64,000 nucleotides of DNA from Aliikangiella sp965214955 (GTDB taxonomy: Bacteria; Pseudomonadota; Gammaproteobacteria; Enterobacterales; Kangiellaceae), in assembly GCA_965214955.1 (NCBI GenBank), contig CBDCCU010000009.1, positions 682,001 to 746,000 of the forward strand, given 5' to 3'. This document shows positions 18,102-26,751 of this stretch, piece after piece (position 1 is the stretch's first letter; each line of letters opens with the position of its first letter). A program made the translations under genes and the position numbers. The notes beneath the pieces were generated by a model. That model ran no database searches, had not been told where the DNA came from, and worked only from the letters and a program-made list of their open reading frames with translations.

Positions 18102-21100
18102 ATGAAAAAAACAATTGTTATTGGATTGGTGCTTTTGTTGGCATCTTGTTCTACTGCAATAAAACAAAAACAAACTGTTAACTACCCTCAATCTTTGGAT
18201 AAATCTTTATGGCCTGCTTATGATTTAATGGTTGATTTTTCTAATGCTGATTTTAATACGGTTATTCTTCCTTATACAAAACTAAATACTAAGTTTAAAG
18301 CGCTTACAGATGAGAGTAGCGCCTGTAGCGAAGAATATATTCAAATGTATTTAACTATGAGGAATCTAAATCCTGGCAGTATTACAGCTAATACATTACT
18401 AATAGGATGTGAATATGGAACGGATGAGGAGCAAGCGCTTTATTCAAAAAGTGCCGCAGAAACCTCAGAAGTAATGGCTAGTTTGAGTAGTGGGGAGTCT
18501 GTTGATGATGCAATAGTTGTTAATGATGGACTGGATATTGAAGTGTTTCTATCTATTTTAGGTTATATAATCATCGATTTAGAGCTTGTTGAAAATGGAA
18601 GTCAATTTGCATACAAATATCACTTGGCAGATGAAGAAACTGGTGAGTTTAAATATTTATATTTTGATAACTTTAGTTTTTTGAGAAAAATATTTAATGG
18701 TGCGATTAAAGGAAAAATAATTGCAGATGAAAAAATTTTTGAGGCGCTTTTTCAGGGACTACTAATAAAAAAAGAACCTTCAGCGGTTAACATGATGTTT
18801 TCTTTGATTGATAAAATGGCAGAAGAAGAGGATATTAAAAATATACTTAACAAATTTGAAGTTGAAAATTTACCCATTATTTCTCTTTATTATCTTGCTG
18901 AATATTATTTCAATAATAATAAACATGAAGAAATAGAACCTCTTTTAGATCAACTAATCACTAATTACGAACTAGGTCACGTACCGACAGCAGAATTCTT
19001 AGCAAAGCTATTTTTAAGTTATGGTGATGATCAAGAAATATTAGATGAAGTTAACGCGATTATTGATGATATTGATAGAAGAACAGAAAAAGGTAATGGC
19101 TCATATTTACTTGCTAAATATTTTTATCAGAAGAAAAATAAAAGTAAGTTTATTTATTGGGGAAATAAAGCGCTAGAAAAAGGTTTTTCAGCTCCTAGCT
19201 TGAAATCAATAATATCTGAAGCAGATATAAAGCTATATTGGAAACCATTGTTAAAAAGCAGGCTTAGTTTTGATAATGCTGACTCAGTATTTGATTATGT
19301 GTCTGAATTGAAGAAAGAAGAAAAAATTGATAAAGAATATATTGCTTCATTGCTAAAAGGGCTTGCAGAAACTGGAAACCGAGATGCTAAATACAGTTTA
19401 GCCTATTTTTATTATGAATATCAGCCTTATAACGACAGTTTTAGTCGGGCATTAAAATGGTTTCAAGAAGCTTTTGCCGACGGGGATAGTGATGCAGCAA
19501 ATCAAATTGGTATTATATATCATAAAGGTGGTTATGGCGCAGAAAAAAATTATACAAAGGCTTACGAATGGTACAAAAAAGGGAGCGAACTTAAGGTTGG
19601 AACGGCCTCTAGTAACTTAGCTTTACTATATGAAAAATCTCTTGGTGTAAAATTTGATATTCAAAAAATAGAACACTACTATTTATTAGCTACGGAGCAA
19701 GGCTTTAGTAAAGGACATGTTAAGCTTGGTGATTTCTATCAATATAATCTAGGTGAGGGTTATTACGAAAAAGCAGCTGAGCAATATCGTTTAGGTAACA
19801 GCAAAGGGTGTTTAGATTGTTCTTACGAACTGGCACATCTGTATTTAAATAATATTAACGATAATGAGCAAGCAACCTATTGGTTGGAACAAACTTTTCA
19901 ATCTACCTATAGTGATGGAATTACCTGGCTTGCATTAAGTTTTGAAAATGGTGCTAAGTATCTTAAGCCAGATATTAATAAAACCGTAGTGTATTATAAG
20001 AAAGCCGTTGAGCTTGGCAATGGTCAAGCAATGGCTAATTTAGGTTATATGTATGAAATAGGGCAAGGAGTAAATAAAGACTTGAATAAAGCAAGAGAGC
20101 TTTATGAAAAATCTGCAACTAGAAATGAACCCCAAGGAATAAATAATTTAGCTACATTTTATCGTGAGGGTATAGCAGGCCTACCTCTTGATAGCGAAAA
20201 AGCAATTAGCTTATACCAGCAAGCCGCTGAAATGAATAATAAGTATGCACTAAATAATTTAGGTAAAATCTATTTTAGAGGAAAACTTGTAGAGCAAGAT
20301 TATAAAAAAGCATTGGAATATTTTTTGGCAGCAGCTGAGCATAAATATACTGATTCTTATAAATATTTAGGCTTTTTATATAGCACTGATTTAGTAGGAG
20401 AAGCTAATTATAAATTAGCTAAAAAATACTTGTTATTAGCAACTGAAGATCAGTCTAATTATGATAGTCGATTAAGATTGGCAGGAATTTATCAAAGAGG
20501 TTTAGGAGGCGCTAAGAATATTGACGAAGCAATTAGCTTAATTCGTACCGCTGGAAAAATTCAAAACAGAGATTTGGATTATTATACTGGACAAACCTTT
20601 AATTTTGGTGGCAGAGGTATAGAGATTGATTATAAATTAGCTAAACAGTTTTATTCAAAAGCTGAAAACAACAATGTAATTGGCGCGATAAATAATTTAG
20701 CTGAGCTTTACCGGTTTGGTTATGGTGTAAAGCAGGATTATGTTAAAGCAATAGACTACTACAAAAGAATTATTGCACAAGGATCTGGCATTGGAATGTA
20801 CAACTTAGCCGAGCTCTATAGAGATGGGCATGGCGTTTCTATTAACCCAAAACGTTCTTTTGAATTGATGCAAAAATCAGCAAATACAGGGTTCTTTCCT
20901 GCTTATTTGGAGCTTTCAAGTTTTTATACAAAAGGTTATGGGATTAGTATAGACCATGCTAAAGCTATAAACTGGCTAGAAGCTGCCATTAACGAAGGTT
21001 ACTCCGAGGCATATTACCATTTAGGTAAAAAATACTATGATGGTGAAGGTGTTAGTGTTGATCTTAACTACTCATTAAGCTTAATGAAAAGTGCAGTGAA

Positions 21101-21176
21101 AGAAGGCTACGAGCCAGCTCAAGAATTTATTAATAAAAATTTAACAAAGGACAAATTGGAATGCTGCGATTTGTAG
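18102..21176 (+). CDS. Large Sel1-repeat lipoprotein
   Basis: A 1024-residue protein starting with a lipoprotein signal: KK, hydrophobic core, and lipobox LLASC with Cys16, so it should be anchored to a membrane facing the periplasm. From about residue 430 to 1015 it is a chain of roughly 14 Sel1-like repeats of about 36 residues (A..WY.K....G...A...L..LYE.G.GV..D...A). The first 400 residues are helical and not assigned. Sel1 solenoids bind other proteins. The stop overlaps the next start by 16 bases, so it acts with the transglutaminase-like protein that follows. Confidence 0.82.
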   Translation: MKKTIVIGLVLLLASCSTAIKQKQTVNYPQSLDKSLWPAYDLMVDFSNADFNTVILPYTKLNTKFKALTDESSACSEEYIQMYLTMRNLNPGSITANTLLIGCEYGTDEEQALYSKSAAETSEVMASLSSGESVDDAIVVNDGLDIEVFLSILGYIIIDLELVENGSQFAYKYHLADEETGEFKYLYFDNFSFLRKIFNGAIKGKIIADEKIFEALFQGLLIKKEPSAVNMMFSLIDKMAEEEDIKNILNKFEVENLPIISLYYLAEYYFNNNKHEEIEPLLDQLITNYELGHVPTAEFLAKLFLSYGDDQEILDEVNAIIDDIDRRTEKGNGSYLLAKYFYQKKNKSKFIYWGNKALEKGFSAPSLKSIISEADIKLYWKPLLKSRLSFDNADSVFDYVSELKKEEKIDKEYIASLLKGLAETGNRDAKYSLAYFYYEYQPYNDSFSRALKWFQEAFADGDSDAANQIGIIYHKGGYGAEKNYTKAYEWYKKGSELKVGTASSNLALLYEKSLGVKFDIQKIEHYYLLATEQGFSKGHVKLGDFYQYNLGEGYYEKAAEQYRLGNSKGCLDCSYELAHLYLNNINDNEQATYWLEQTFQSTYSDGITWLALSFENGAKYLKPDINKTVVYYKKAVELGNGQAMANLGYMYEIGQGVNKDLNKARELYEKSATRNEPQGINNLATFYREGIAGLPLDSEKAISLYQQAAEMNNKYALNNLGKIYFRGKLVEQDYKKALEYFLAAAEHKYTDSYKYLGFLYSTDLVGEANYKLAKKYLLLATEDQSNYDSRLRLAGIYQRGLGGAKNIDEAISLIRTAGKIQNRDLDYYTGQTFNFGGRGIEIDYKLAKQFYSKAENNNVIGAINNLAELYRFGYGVKQDYVKAIDYYKRIIAQGSGIGMYNLAELYRDGHGVSINPKRSFELMQKSANTGFFPAYLELSSFYTKGYGISIDHAKAINWLEAAINEGYSEAYYHLGKKYYDGEGVSVDLNYSLSLMKSAVKEGYEPAQEFINKNLTKDKLECCDL

Positions 21177-23173
21177 TTCGAATAACATTATTACCTTTTA
21201 TCTTTGTTGCAAATGTATTTGCTAACACGGTTTCTCAAGCTGGATTCGAATATCAAGTTTTACCGCCTCAAAATTGGGTGCAAGAAATAAAACTTGAAAC
21301 TAAAAATTTAGATGAAAAAGATTCAGATGTTGATTGGTTGTTAATTGATAAACAGGTTAATTTTTCCAACAATAATGGTGCTAGTTATAACCGCTTTGCA
21401 GTTAAGGTTTTGCAGGATAGTGGGTTAAAGCACGCTTCAGAATTTGGCATGTACTTTCAACCAGACTACCAAACATTAACGCTTCATTATGTAAGGCATT
21501 ATCGCGGTGAATCTTTTATTGATATTACTAATGAAATTGATATTAGACTTTTACAAAGAGAAGAAAATATATCATCAGGAATATACGATGGTGGCGTATC
21601 TGCAATGGCTTTAGTAAAAGATGTTCAAGTTGGCGATATAGTTGAGTATGCATTTACTGTTAATGGTAGAAATCCAATTTATAAAGGCGAATATTTTAAA
21701 TCATTTCCGGTCAGTTGGTCGCTTGATGTACGTAAAAGTGTCAACAGAATTATTAGTGATAGACCACTATATTCTCAAATTATGGGGACTAAGCAAACTA
21801 AAGTAAATGAAAAGCAAGTTGAAGATAATTATGTTTATGAGCTAGTTTTAAATGATATAAAAGCAATTTACGATGAAGGAGATTATCCACTATGGCACAA
21901 CCCTTACGGAGTTGCTCGTTTTTCAGAAAACAATTCTTGGAAAGGCGTTGTTGATTGGGCTGTTGATTTATATAAAACAGATAAAATTAGTAATAAAGAG
22001 CTTATAGCACTTAGTGATTCTTGGGCAAAAGAAAGTAAGAGCAAAAAAGAATATGCGAGCAAAGTTATACAGTATGTTCAAGATAAAATTCGTTATTTTG
22101 GAATTGAAATTGGGCAAAATAGCCATGTTCCCTATCATCCCGATTTAGTTTTTGAACGAAAATTTGGTGACTGCAAAGATAAAACAACATTAATTAACAC
22201 ATTGCTAGCTCGTCAAGGAATAGAGGCTTATCCAGCGCTCGTATCTATGTATTCACGTAAAGGTGTTGAAGAAAAACTGCCTAGCTTAGGTGCTTTTGAT
22301 CATGTGATATCAACATTTAAAATTGATGGTAAAAATTACTGGGTTGATGGTACTGCTCAGTTACAACATGGAACTATTGATAACATTGGAATTAGTAATT
22401 TTGGTAAAGCATTAGTTATTAAAGAAGGTAATAATACTCTCACCCAAATTGATGCCGAATTACTAGAAGATAGCATTAGTTTAAACGAAGTTTATACCAG
22501 TGAAGATTACACTAAGCCAGTTAAACTCTCTGCTACTTTTAAGTATGAATATGGACAGGCCGAATATTTTAGAAGCTTATTTAAGTCTCAAAATAAACAA
22601 GTATTAGAAAAAGATTATTTAAATTTTTTTGCTAAGCAGTTTCCTGGGATCAAAATGATAGGGGGGCTTGTTACACAAGATAATACTGAAAAAAATGCAT
22701 TTAAAGTAATAACTAATTTTGAAATTCCTGAGTTTTGGAAAGCAAAAGGGGGGTATTATGAAGTGCCTCTTTTTGGTGATCTAATAAACTCTTATGTTCA
22801 GCAGCCTAGAGTAATAGATAGAAAAATGCCATTAGCAAATTTTTACCCAATTAAAGTTAAGCAATCAATTGAAGTAAATTATAACGATGAAATTAATTGG
22901 AAAATAAATGATCGACAACTAAATATTACAAATAAATCATTTAAGTATGACAGAAAAATAGATACAAAATTAAATCAAGTTAAGATGACTCACTCTTTTC
23001 AATCGACTAATGATGTTGTTAATGTGAAAGGGTTAGATGATTACTTGAGTAGTATTAAAGATGTTAGGGAAGCCATATTTTACTCTGTGCAAATAGACGC
23101 TAAGTCGCCTTCAGTGCAAACTACTAATTTAAAATCTAAGTTAAGAAATTTATTGAAAAAGAAAAAAGGATAA
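21161..23173 (+). CDS. Secreted DUF3857/transglutaminase-like protein
   Basis: A 670-residue protein with an N-terminal signal peptide (about residues 1-21, ending VFA). A DUF3857 beta-rich domain covers about residues 50-230. A transglutaminase-like core follows: Cys in KFGDCKDKTTLINTLLA, His in GAFDHVIST and Asp in YWVDGTAQ, so the catalytic triad is complete. A beta-rich DUF3858-like tail follows from about residue 430. Family members are thought to be periplasmic cysteine proteases or transglutaminases of unknown substrate. Start ATG 21161 overlaps the Sel1 lipoprotein gene by 16 bases. Confidence 0.85.
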   Translation: MLRFVVRITLLPFIFVANVFANTVSQAGFEYQVLPPQNWVQEIKLETKNLDEKDSDVDWLLIDKQVNFSNNNGASYNRFAVKVLQDSGLKHASEFGMYFQPDYQTLTLHYVRHYRGESFIDITNEIDIRLLQREENISSGIYDGGVSAMALVKDVQVGDIVEYAFTVNGRNPIYKGEYFKSFPVSWSLDVRKSVNRIISDRPLYSQIMGTKQTKVNEKQVEDNYVYELVLNDIKAIYDEGDYPLWHNPYGVARFSENNSWKGVVDWAVDLYKTDKISNKELIALSDSWAKESKSKKEYASKVIQYVQDKIRYFGIEIGQNSHVPYHPDLVFERKFGDCKDKTTLINTLLARQGIEAYPALVSMYSRKGVEEKLPSLGAFDHVISTFKIDGKNYWVDGTAQLQHGTIDNIGISNFGKALVIKEGNNTLTQIDAELLEDSISLNEVYTSEDYTKPVKLSATFKYEYGQAEYFRSLFKSQNKQVLEKDYLNFFAKQFPGIKMIGGLVTQDNTEKNAFKVITNFEIPEFWKAKGGYYEVPLFGDLINSYVQQPRVIDRKMPLANFYPIKVKQSIEVNYNDEINWKINDRQLNITNKSFKYDRKIDTKLNQVKMTHSFQSTNDVVNVKGLDDYLSSIKDVREAIFYSVQIDAKSPSVQTTNLKSKLRNLLKKKKG

Positions 23174-23210
23174 GATTTAAATCTTGTGAGGTTTATATAG
23201 TAATTTGGCA

Positions 23211-23255
23211 GAGCAAATAAATGTCAAACTCATTTGCTCTTGGTTGTATTTTTTA
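23211..23255 (+). terminator. Terminator after the transglutaminase gene
   Basis: Stem gagcaaat/atttgctc with a loop of about 13 bases, followed by TTGGTTGTATTTTTT. It separates the two-gene operon from the next lipoprotein gene. Confidence 0.55.
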
Positions 23256-23322
23256 GCCAAACAATATCGGCTCCTTAACAAGGCATCACATTTGTAAGTC
23301 ACCATCAATAAAATGAGTCACC

Positions 23323-23868
23323 ATGAAAATCAAATATTTAATAATAAGCTTCAGTTTTCTTTTAATAGGCTGTGTGCCGATGTATCAGCCTGTAAATTTA
23401 GGGCCAAAAGCGAAAATAACGTTAAATTCACCTACTCTTGAATGGAAGCTTTTAGTAAATGTAGATCTTAATTTAATAATGTATAAAGCAAATAATGCAT
23501 GTGAGTTTGAGCCTATTGGAAAAATCGTACTTAACCCAGGAGAAGAACCTGTTAGCACTTATATTCCAGCAGAAGAGCGAGCTTATATAAGGGTTGAGTA
23601 TCTCCAAAAACAGCTGTATCACACCTATGCTAAAGGTGTTTTAGATTTTTCATTTATAGTTAAAAAAGATAGTAATTATTTAGTTGAGTACAAAGATATG
23701 CCTGGTAAGTTTCAAGTTGGCTTTTTTGAGATCAATGAAAAAAATGAGAAGATCGATTTAGAGGTAGCTCATTGGAAAATTTGTAATATTGAAAATCCTG
23801 ATGCAATAAACTTAAAAAAAGCTAAAGACAGAGAAGAAGCTGAAATTGAAGACAGTTTTTATCAGTAG
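23323..23868 (+). CDS. Small lipoprotein, unknown function
   Basis: 181 residues with a clear lipoprotein signal (KIKYLIISFSFLLIGC, lipobox LIGC, Cys17). The rest is a soluble, probably beta-rich domain with a charged C-terminal helix. It is not recognised. It follows the Sel1/transglutaminase pair in the same direction but has its own upstream region behind a terminator. The DUF2189 hotspot begins just beyond it. Confidence 0.65.
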   Translation: MKIKYLIISFSFLLIGCVPMYQPVNLGPKAKITLNSPTLEWKLLVNVDLNLIMYKANNACEFEPIGKIVLNPGEEPVSTYIPAEERAYIRVEYLQKQLYHTYAKGVLDFSFIVKKDSNYLVEYKDMPGKFQVGFFEINEKNEKIDLEVAHWKICNIENPDAINLKKAKDREEAEIEDSFYQ

Positions 23869-23986
23869 ATTATTTAATAACAAAGTGTAATTGGAGTGCA
23901 TTTGATCTCTTACTTGTCATACGCTCCTGCTTATAGCAATTGAAGGAGAATGGGTTGCGTAGTTAGATTAAAATTCACTCCACTTC

Positions 23987-24121
23987 TCAAACCTGCGGAT
24001 TCCCATCATTAATTTTAATATTCTCCTGCCATAAACTCGGATCAATGGTTTGTTTATAAGTATTCCAAGTGGCATAAACTAACAATGTAATAATTGCTAT
24101 CATAGCGATATAAGCGGTTAT
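23987..24121 (-). pseudogene. Displaced 3' end of the DUF2189 gene, copy A (oldest)
   Basis: 135 bases corresponding to 27209-27343, the end of the intact DUF2189 gene, with about 19 differences by eye. The homology starts exactly at the stop codon. Read on the minus strand the frame is still open and ends in the same NDGNPQV-stop; many changes are conservative (V to I, N to D). It therefore looks like the end of an earlier functional allele, cut off by later insertions. The rest of 23869-24243 shows no gene, only the promoter/operator described next. Confidence 0.8.
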
Positions 24122-24187
24122 TTAGATAAAAAACAACAAAAATAGCCTCACATCATTTCTAAAAGATGATGATTTTTCGGAGATAAA

Positions 24188-24235
24188 TTGACATAAATAC
24201 AAAAAGCTATCAAAATGATAGGTATCGAATTGATA
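24188..24235 (+). promoter_or_regulatory. Promoter and palindromic operators of the DUF4258/HTH module
   Basis: A -35 TTGACA (24188-24193) is followed by two palindromes, CTATCAAAATGATAG (24207-24221) and TATCGAATTGATA (24223-24235). They cover the expected -10 and the region just before the start at 24244. This is the usual layout for autorepression by a toxin-antitoxin regulator, here probably the HTH protein at 25694-26134. Confidence 0.55.
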
Positions 24236-24430
24236 GGTGATAGATGAGTAAGAAAACACCAGAGGGAATTAATGAATTTCCTTTAACAGAAAATTCAGCG
24301 CGAAAGATTATTGTTGATTTGGCTGAAAATCATACAAATAGAATTCGGTGGAGTAGCCACGTTAAAAAACGAATGAAAGAGAGGGGCGTATCCACAAGGC
24401 AAATTCTCTCTTTATTAAAAAGGCTGAATT

Positions 24431-25420
24431 CTACTCCAAAGCGCACCGTTTTCTTACATCACGCATCACTTCAGCAGGTGTTCGGTAGTTTAAAGTTTTC
24501 CTTGGTCGATTATTGATTTCTCTTACCGCAATTTCAACATCTTTATCACTATAATTTGTAAAATCACTCCCTTTAGGAAAATATTGCCTTAATAATCCAT
24601 TGATATTTTCATTACACCCTCTTTGCCATGGTGAATAAGGCTCTGCAAAATAAACATCAATCTTTGACTTTTTCTCAATCGTTTTAAAATCAGCAAATTC
24701 ACTACCATTATCAACCGTTAATGTTTTTCTTAAATATTTAGGAATTTTCCTAAACTTCTGAGCGGTTACTTTTGATAATGGCTTGGCATGTTTGCTCGGT
24801 AACTTGCCTGCAATGAGATATAAGCTTTTCCTTTCCACATGAGTCACAATAGCCCCTGTTCCTTGTTGACCAATGATAGTGTCGCCCTCCCAATCCCCAT
24901 AACGTCGCTTACCAGCAACAGCCAAAGGGCGAGTATTTATCATTTTACGCGCGGCAATTACCCCTGAATCATTCTTGCTTTTACGACGCTTTTTACGCTT
25001 GGCTCTTTGTGCTCTTAAGCACTGAAATGACTGGGGAAGTGCTATTTTTTGTTGATAAACCCATTGATATATTGTTTCAGTACTGACTCGCATATTTAAA
25101 TTATCAGCATACTTGAGTTTCAGTCGATTTGATATTTGCTGAGGCGACCAATTTTTCTTGAGTCGTGCAATAACATAACGAACAAGCTTTTTATTATTTA
25201 AGCACCTTTGGTGCCTTGCTAGTTTTTTTCGGGCAATGCAATAGCGGTGAGAAAAGCTATAATGGTATTTTGATAATTTGTTCTGGTTTCTTTTTATTTC
25301 TCTTGAAATGGTTGAGTGTGAACGCAATAAACGACGACCAATTTCCCGAAAACTGTAACCTGAAATATATAAATGAAAGATGACATATCTTTCTCTTTGT
25401 GTAATATGGCTATAGGACAT
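24431..25420 (-). CDS. IS30-family transposase
   Basis: 329 residues from ATG 25420, chosen because GAGAGG precedes it; a longer frame to 25456 adds a non-conserved start. The N-terminal HTH reads ITQRERYVIFHLYISGYSFR and SHSTISREIKRN. The DDE core has GDWEGDTIIG, TVDNGSEFADF and PYSPWQRGCNENINGLLRQYFPKG. The frame is intact. The final base of its TAG stop (position 24431) belongs to the target duplication, not to the element. Confidence 0.93.
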   Translation of the reverse strand: MSYSHITQRERYVIFHLYISGYSFREIGRRLLRSHSTISREIKRNQNKLSKYHYSFSHRYCIARKKLARHQRCLNNKKLVRYVIARLKKNWSPQQISNRLKLKYADNLNMRVSTETIYQWVYQQKIALPQSFQCLRAQRAKRKKRRKSKNDSGVIAARKMINTRPLAVAGKRRYGDWEGDTIIGQQGTGAIVTHVERKSLYLIAGKLPSKHAKPLSKVTAQKFRKIPKYLRKTLTVDNGSEFADFKTIEKKSKIDVYFAEPYSPWQRGCNENINGLLRQYFPKGSDFTNYSDKDVEIAVREINNRPRKTLNYRTPAEVMRDVRKRCALE

Positions 25421-25508
25421 AACGACCTCTCTATTAATGTTTAGTCTGCAAACCAAACACTAACAGCTGATGTCGTTATGTTCTAATCTCTATGGTGCAC
25501 TTTGGTGT
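24432..25508 (-). mobile_element. IS30-family insertion sequence
   Basis: A 1077-bp element with short terminal inverted repeats (left actccaaagcgcacc; right, inverted, acaccaaagtgcacc: 13 of 15 match). It is flanked by TGAATTC at 24425-24431 and 25509-25515. The duplication and the intact reading frame after in-silico removal show a simple, recent insertion into the DUF4258 gene. Confidence 0.88.
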
Positions 25509-25693
25509 TGAATTCAGGAAGCAAGCAATCGGTTTTTAGAGAAGGTCCTTATGAGACACCTAGAGGTGATTGGAAATTTAATTTAAAAGGTATGGCTGCG
25601 GGCACTGTTATTGAACTGACCGTGGCTCTTAAAAACCATCATTTTGATCCAAGGTCTACTTTGATAACAGTGTGGATTGATTAGGAGAAAGCT

Positions 25694-26134
25694 ATGTATC
25701 ATTACGAAGAAAGTGGACTATCAAATGTCTACTTAAAAAATGGCTTCACTGTTGAAGAGGAAGATGGCGAAATGTTTACCAGCATCGATGATATGAATGG
25801 TTTACATGACGCTATTGCACAAATTGTTGTTGATAGTAAGAAGTCTTTAACACATGAAGAATTTAGATTTTTACGGTTAGAGCTAAACGTTTCTCAAAAA
25901 GTTTTAGCTAATCGTTTTGGTGTTTCTGATCAAACAATTGCAAGGTATGAAAAAGGCGAATCTGAAATTCCACGAACAACTGATGTTGCACTTCGTGTTT
26001 TATATATGGAAAGCCAAGAGAAGAATAATCCTGTTAGTTATTTCTTAGATCTTTTGTCAGATACAGAAGCAAGTAAAGCTAAACAAAAAATCTTATTAGA
26101 AGAGAGGCAAGAACATTGGGAACTTGTTTCTTAA
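25694..26134 (+). CDS. XRE-type HTH protein, probable antitoxin of the DUF4258 module
   Basis: 146 residues with a Cro/C1-type helix-turn-helix at about residues 54-105 (FRFLRLELNVSQKVLANRFGVSDQTIARYEKGESEIP). The N-terminal 50 residues probably contact the toxin. It starts 10 bases after the DUF4258 stop with AGGAGAAAGCT upstream. Toxin first, antitoxin second is the HigBA/MqsRA-like order. It is the likely binder of the palindromes at 24207-24235. With its toxin gene broken it may now be expressed only from an internal or IS-provided promoter. Confidence 0.8.
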   Translation: MYHYEESGLSNVYLKNGFTVEEEDGEMFTSIDDMNGLHDAIAQIVVDSKKSLTHEEFRFLRLELNVSQKVLANRFGVSDQTIARYEKGESEIPRTTDVALRVLYMESQEKNNPVSYFLDLLSDTEASKAKQKILLEERQEHWELVS

Positions 26135-26135
26135 A

Positions 26136-26341
26136 TCAAACCTGCGGATTCCCATCATTAATTTTTATATTCTTCGGCCATTCACTTGCATCAACGGTTT
26201 GTTTATAAGCGTGCCAAGTGGCATAACCTAATAATGGCATAATCACTATCATGATGATATAAGCAGTTATAATGGAACGGTAAATACTGAGCCGACTAAA
26301 ACTCTAATACTTAAGGGAGTGATTAAGTTTTCTATTTTTGA
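26136..26341 (-). pseudogene. Displaced 3' end of the DUF2189 gene, copy B
   Basis: The first 135 bases match 27209-27343 with about 6 differences by eye, again starting at the stop codon and with an open frame on the minus strand. About 26280-26341 then resembles 27510-27570 of the intact gene, so an internal stretch of roughly 160 bases is missing and the remnant is decaying. It is clearly closer to the resident gene than copy A. It directly follows the stop of the HTH gene. Confidence 0.8.
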
Positions 26342-26447
26342 ATTGGCTTCTACTTAGTAGGAATGCTATTAGTGTTTAAATGTTCTTAAATTTTTAACAG
26401 GTTGTAATCAAAAGATTAGTGACTCAATTGAGCAAGTGTTTTACACT

Positions 26448-26464
26448 GTTAAACAATGTTTAAC
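26448..26464 (+). promoter_or_regulatory. Palindromic operator of the RHH/ParE module
   Basis: The 17-bp inverted repeat GTTAAACAATGTTTAAC lies 17 bases before the antitoxin start. It is the kind of site bound by ribbon-helix-helix antitoxins for autoregulation. Around it, 26342-26447 holds no other gene. Confidence 0.6.
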
Positions 26465-26481
26465 ATTAAAGGAGAGCAATT

Positions 26482-26751
26482 ATGCTAGGTGTTCGATTAG
26501 AGCCTGAGCTGGAGCAGCGACTGGTAGCCATTGCGAAGGCAAAGCATCGCTCAAAAAGCTACATAGCCAAAGAGGCTTTGCTGAAGTATATCGAAGTTGA
26601 AGAAGCAAGAGAGCGTCGCCATAAAGAAACGTTTGAAGCTTGGGAGCGGTTTCAGGATACTGGCGAATCATACAGTGGGGAAGAGGTTATGGCATGGCTT
26701 GAGTCATGGGGTAAGGAAGACGAAAAAGAATGTCCGATCCAATTAAAATAG
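26482..26751 (+). CDS. Ribbon-helix-helix antitoxin (CopG/RelB-like)
   Basis: 89 residues. The N-terminal ribbon-helix-helix (GVRLEPELEQRLVAIAKAKHRSKSYIAKEAL) binds DNA. The acidic helical C-terminus (AWERFQDTGESYSGEEVMAWL) should wrap the toxin. Strong ribosome site AAAGGAGAG. It overlaps the toxin start by 22 bases, as is normal in such pairs. Strand-like ends in DNA binding and the adjacent 17-bp palindrome support autoregulation. Confidence 0.88.
   Translation: MLGVRLEPELEQRLVAIAKAKHRSKSYIAKEALLKYIEVEEARERRHKETFEAWERFQDTGESYSGEEVMAWLESWGKEDEKECPIQLK

Larger units (their letters stand above)
24244..25684 (+). pseudogene. DUF4258 (toxin-like) gene interrupted by an IS30-family element
   Basis: Residues from 24244-24431 (IRWSSHVKKRMKERGVSTRQIL) and 25516-25684 (REGPYETPRGDWKFNLKGMAAGT) are the two halves of one DUF4258 protein. 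Removing 24432-25508 and one copy of the 7-bp target repeat TGAATTC restores a continuous frame of 118 residues through the junction codons CTG AAT TCA. DUF4258 proteins resemble RelE-type toxins and are often paired with an HTH antitoxin, which is present immediately downstream. In its present state the toxin should be inactive. Confidence 0.85.

Noticed and set aside
24148..24177. Terminator-like catcat/atgatg pairing before the DUF4258 promoter
   Set aside because: The stem is weak and no upstream gene in that direction needs it.
24431..24516. C-terminal 30 residues of an 90-residue protein starting at 24244
   Set aside because: This stretch is IS30-element sequence; the real DUF4258 C-terminus lies at 25516-25684.
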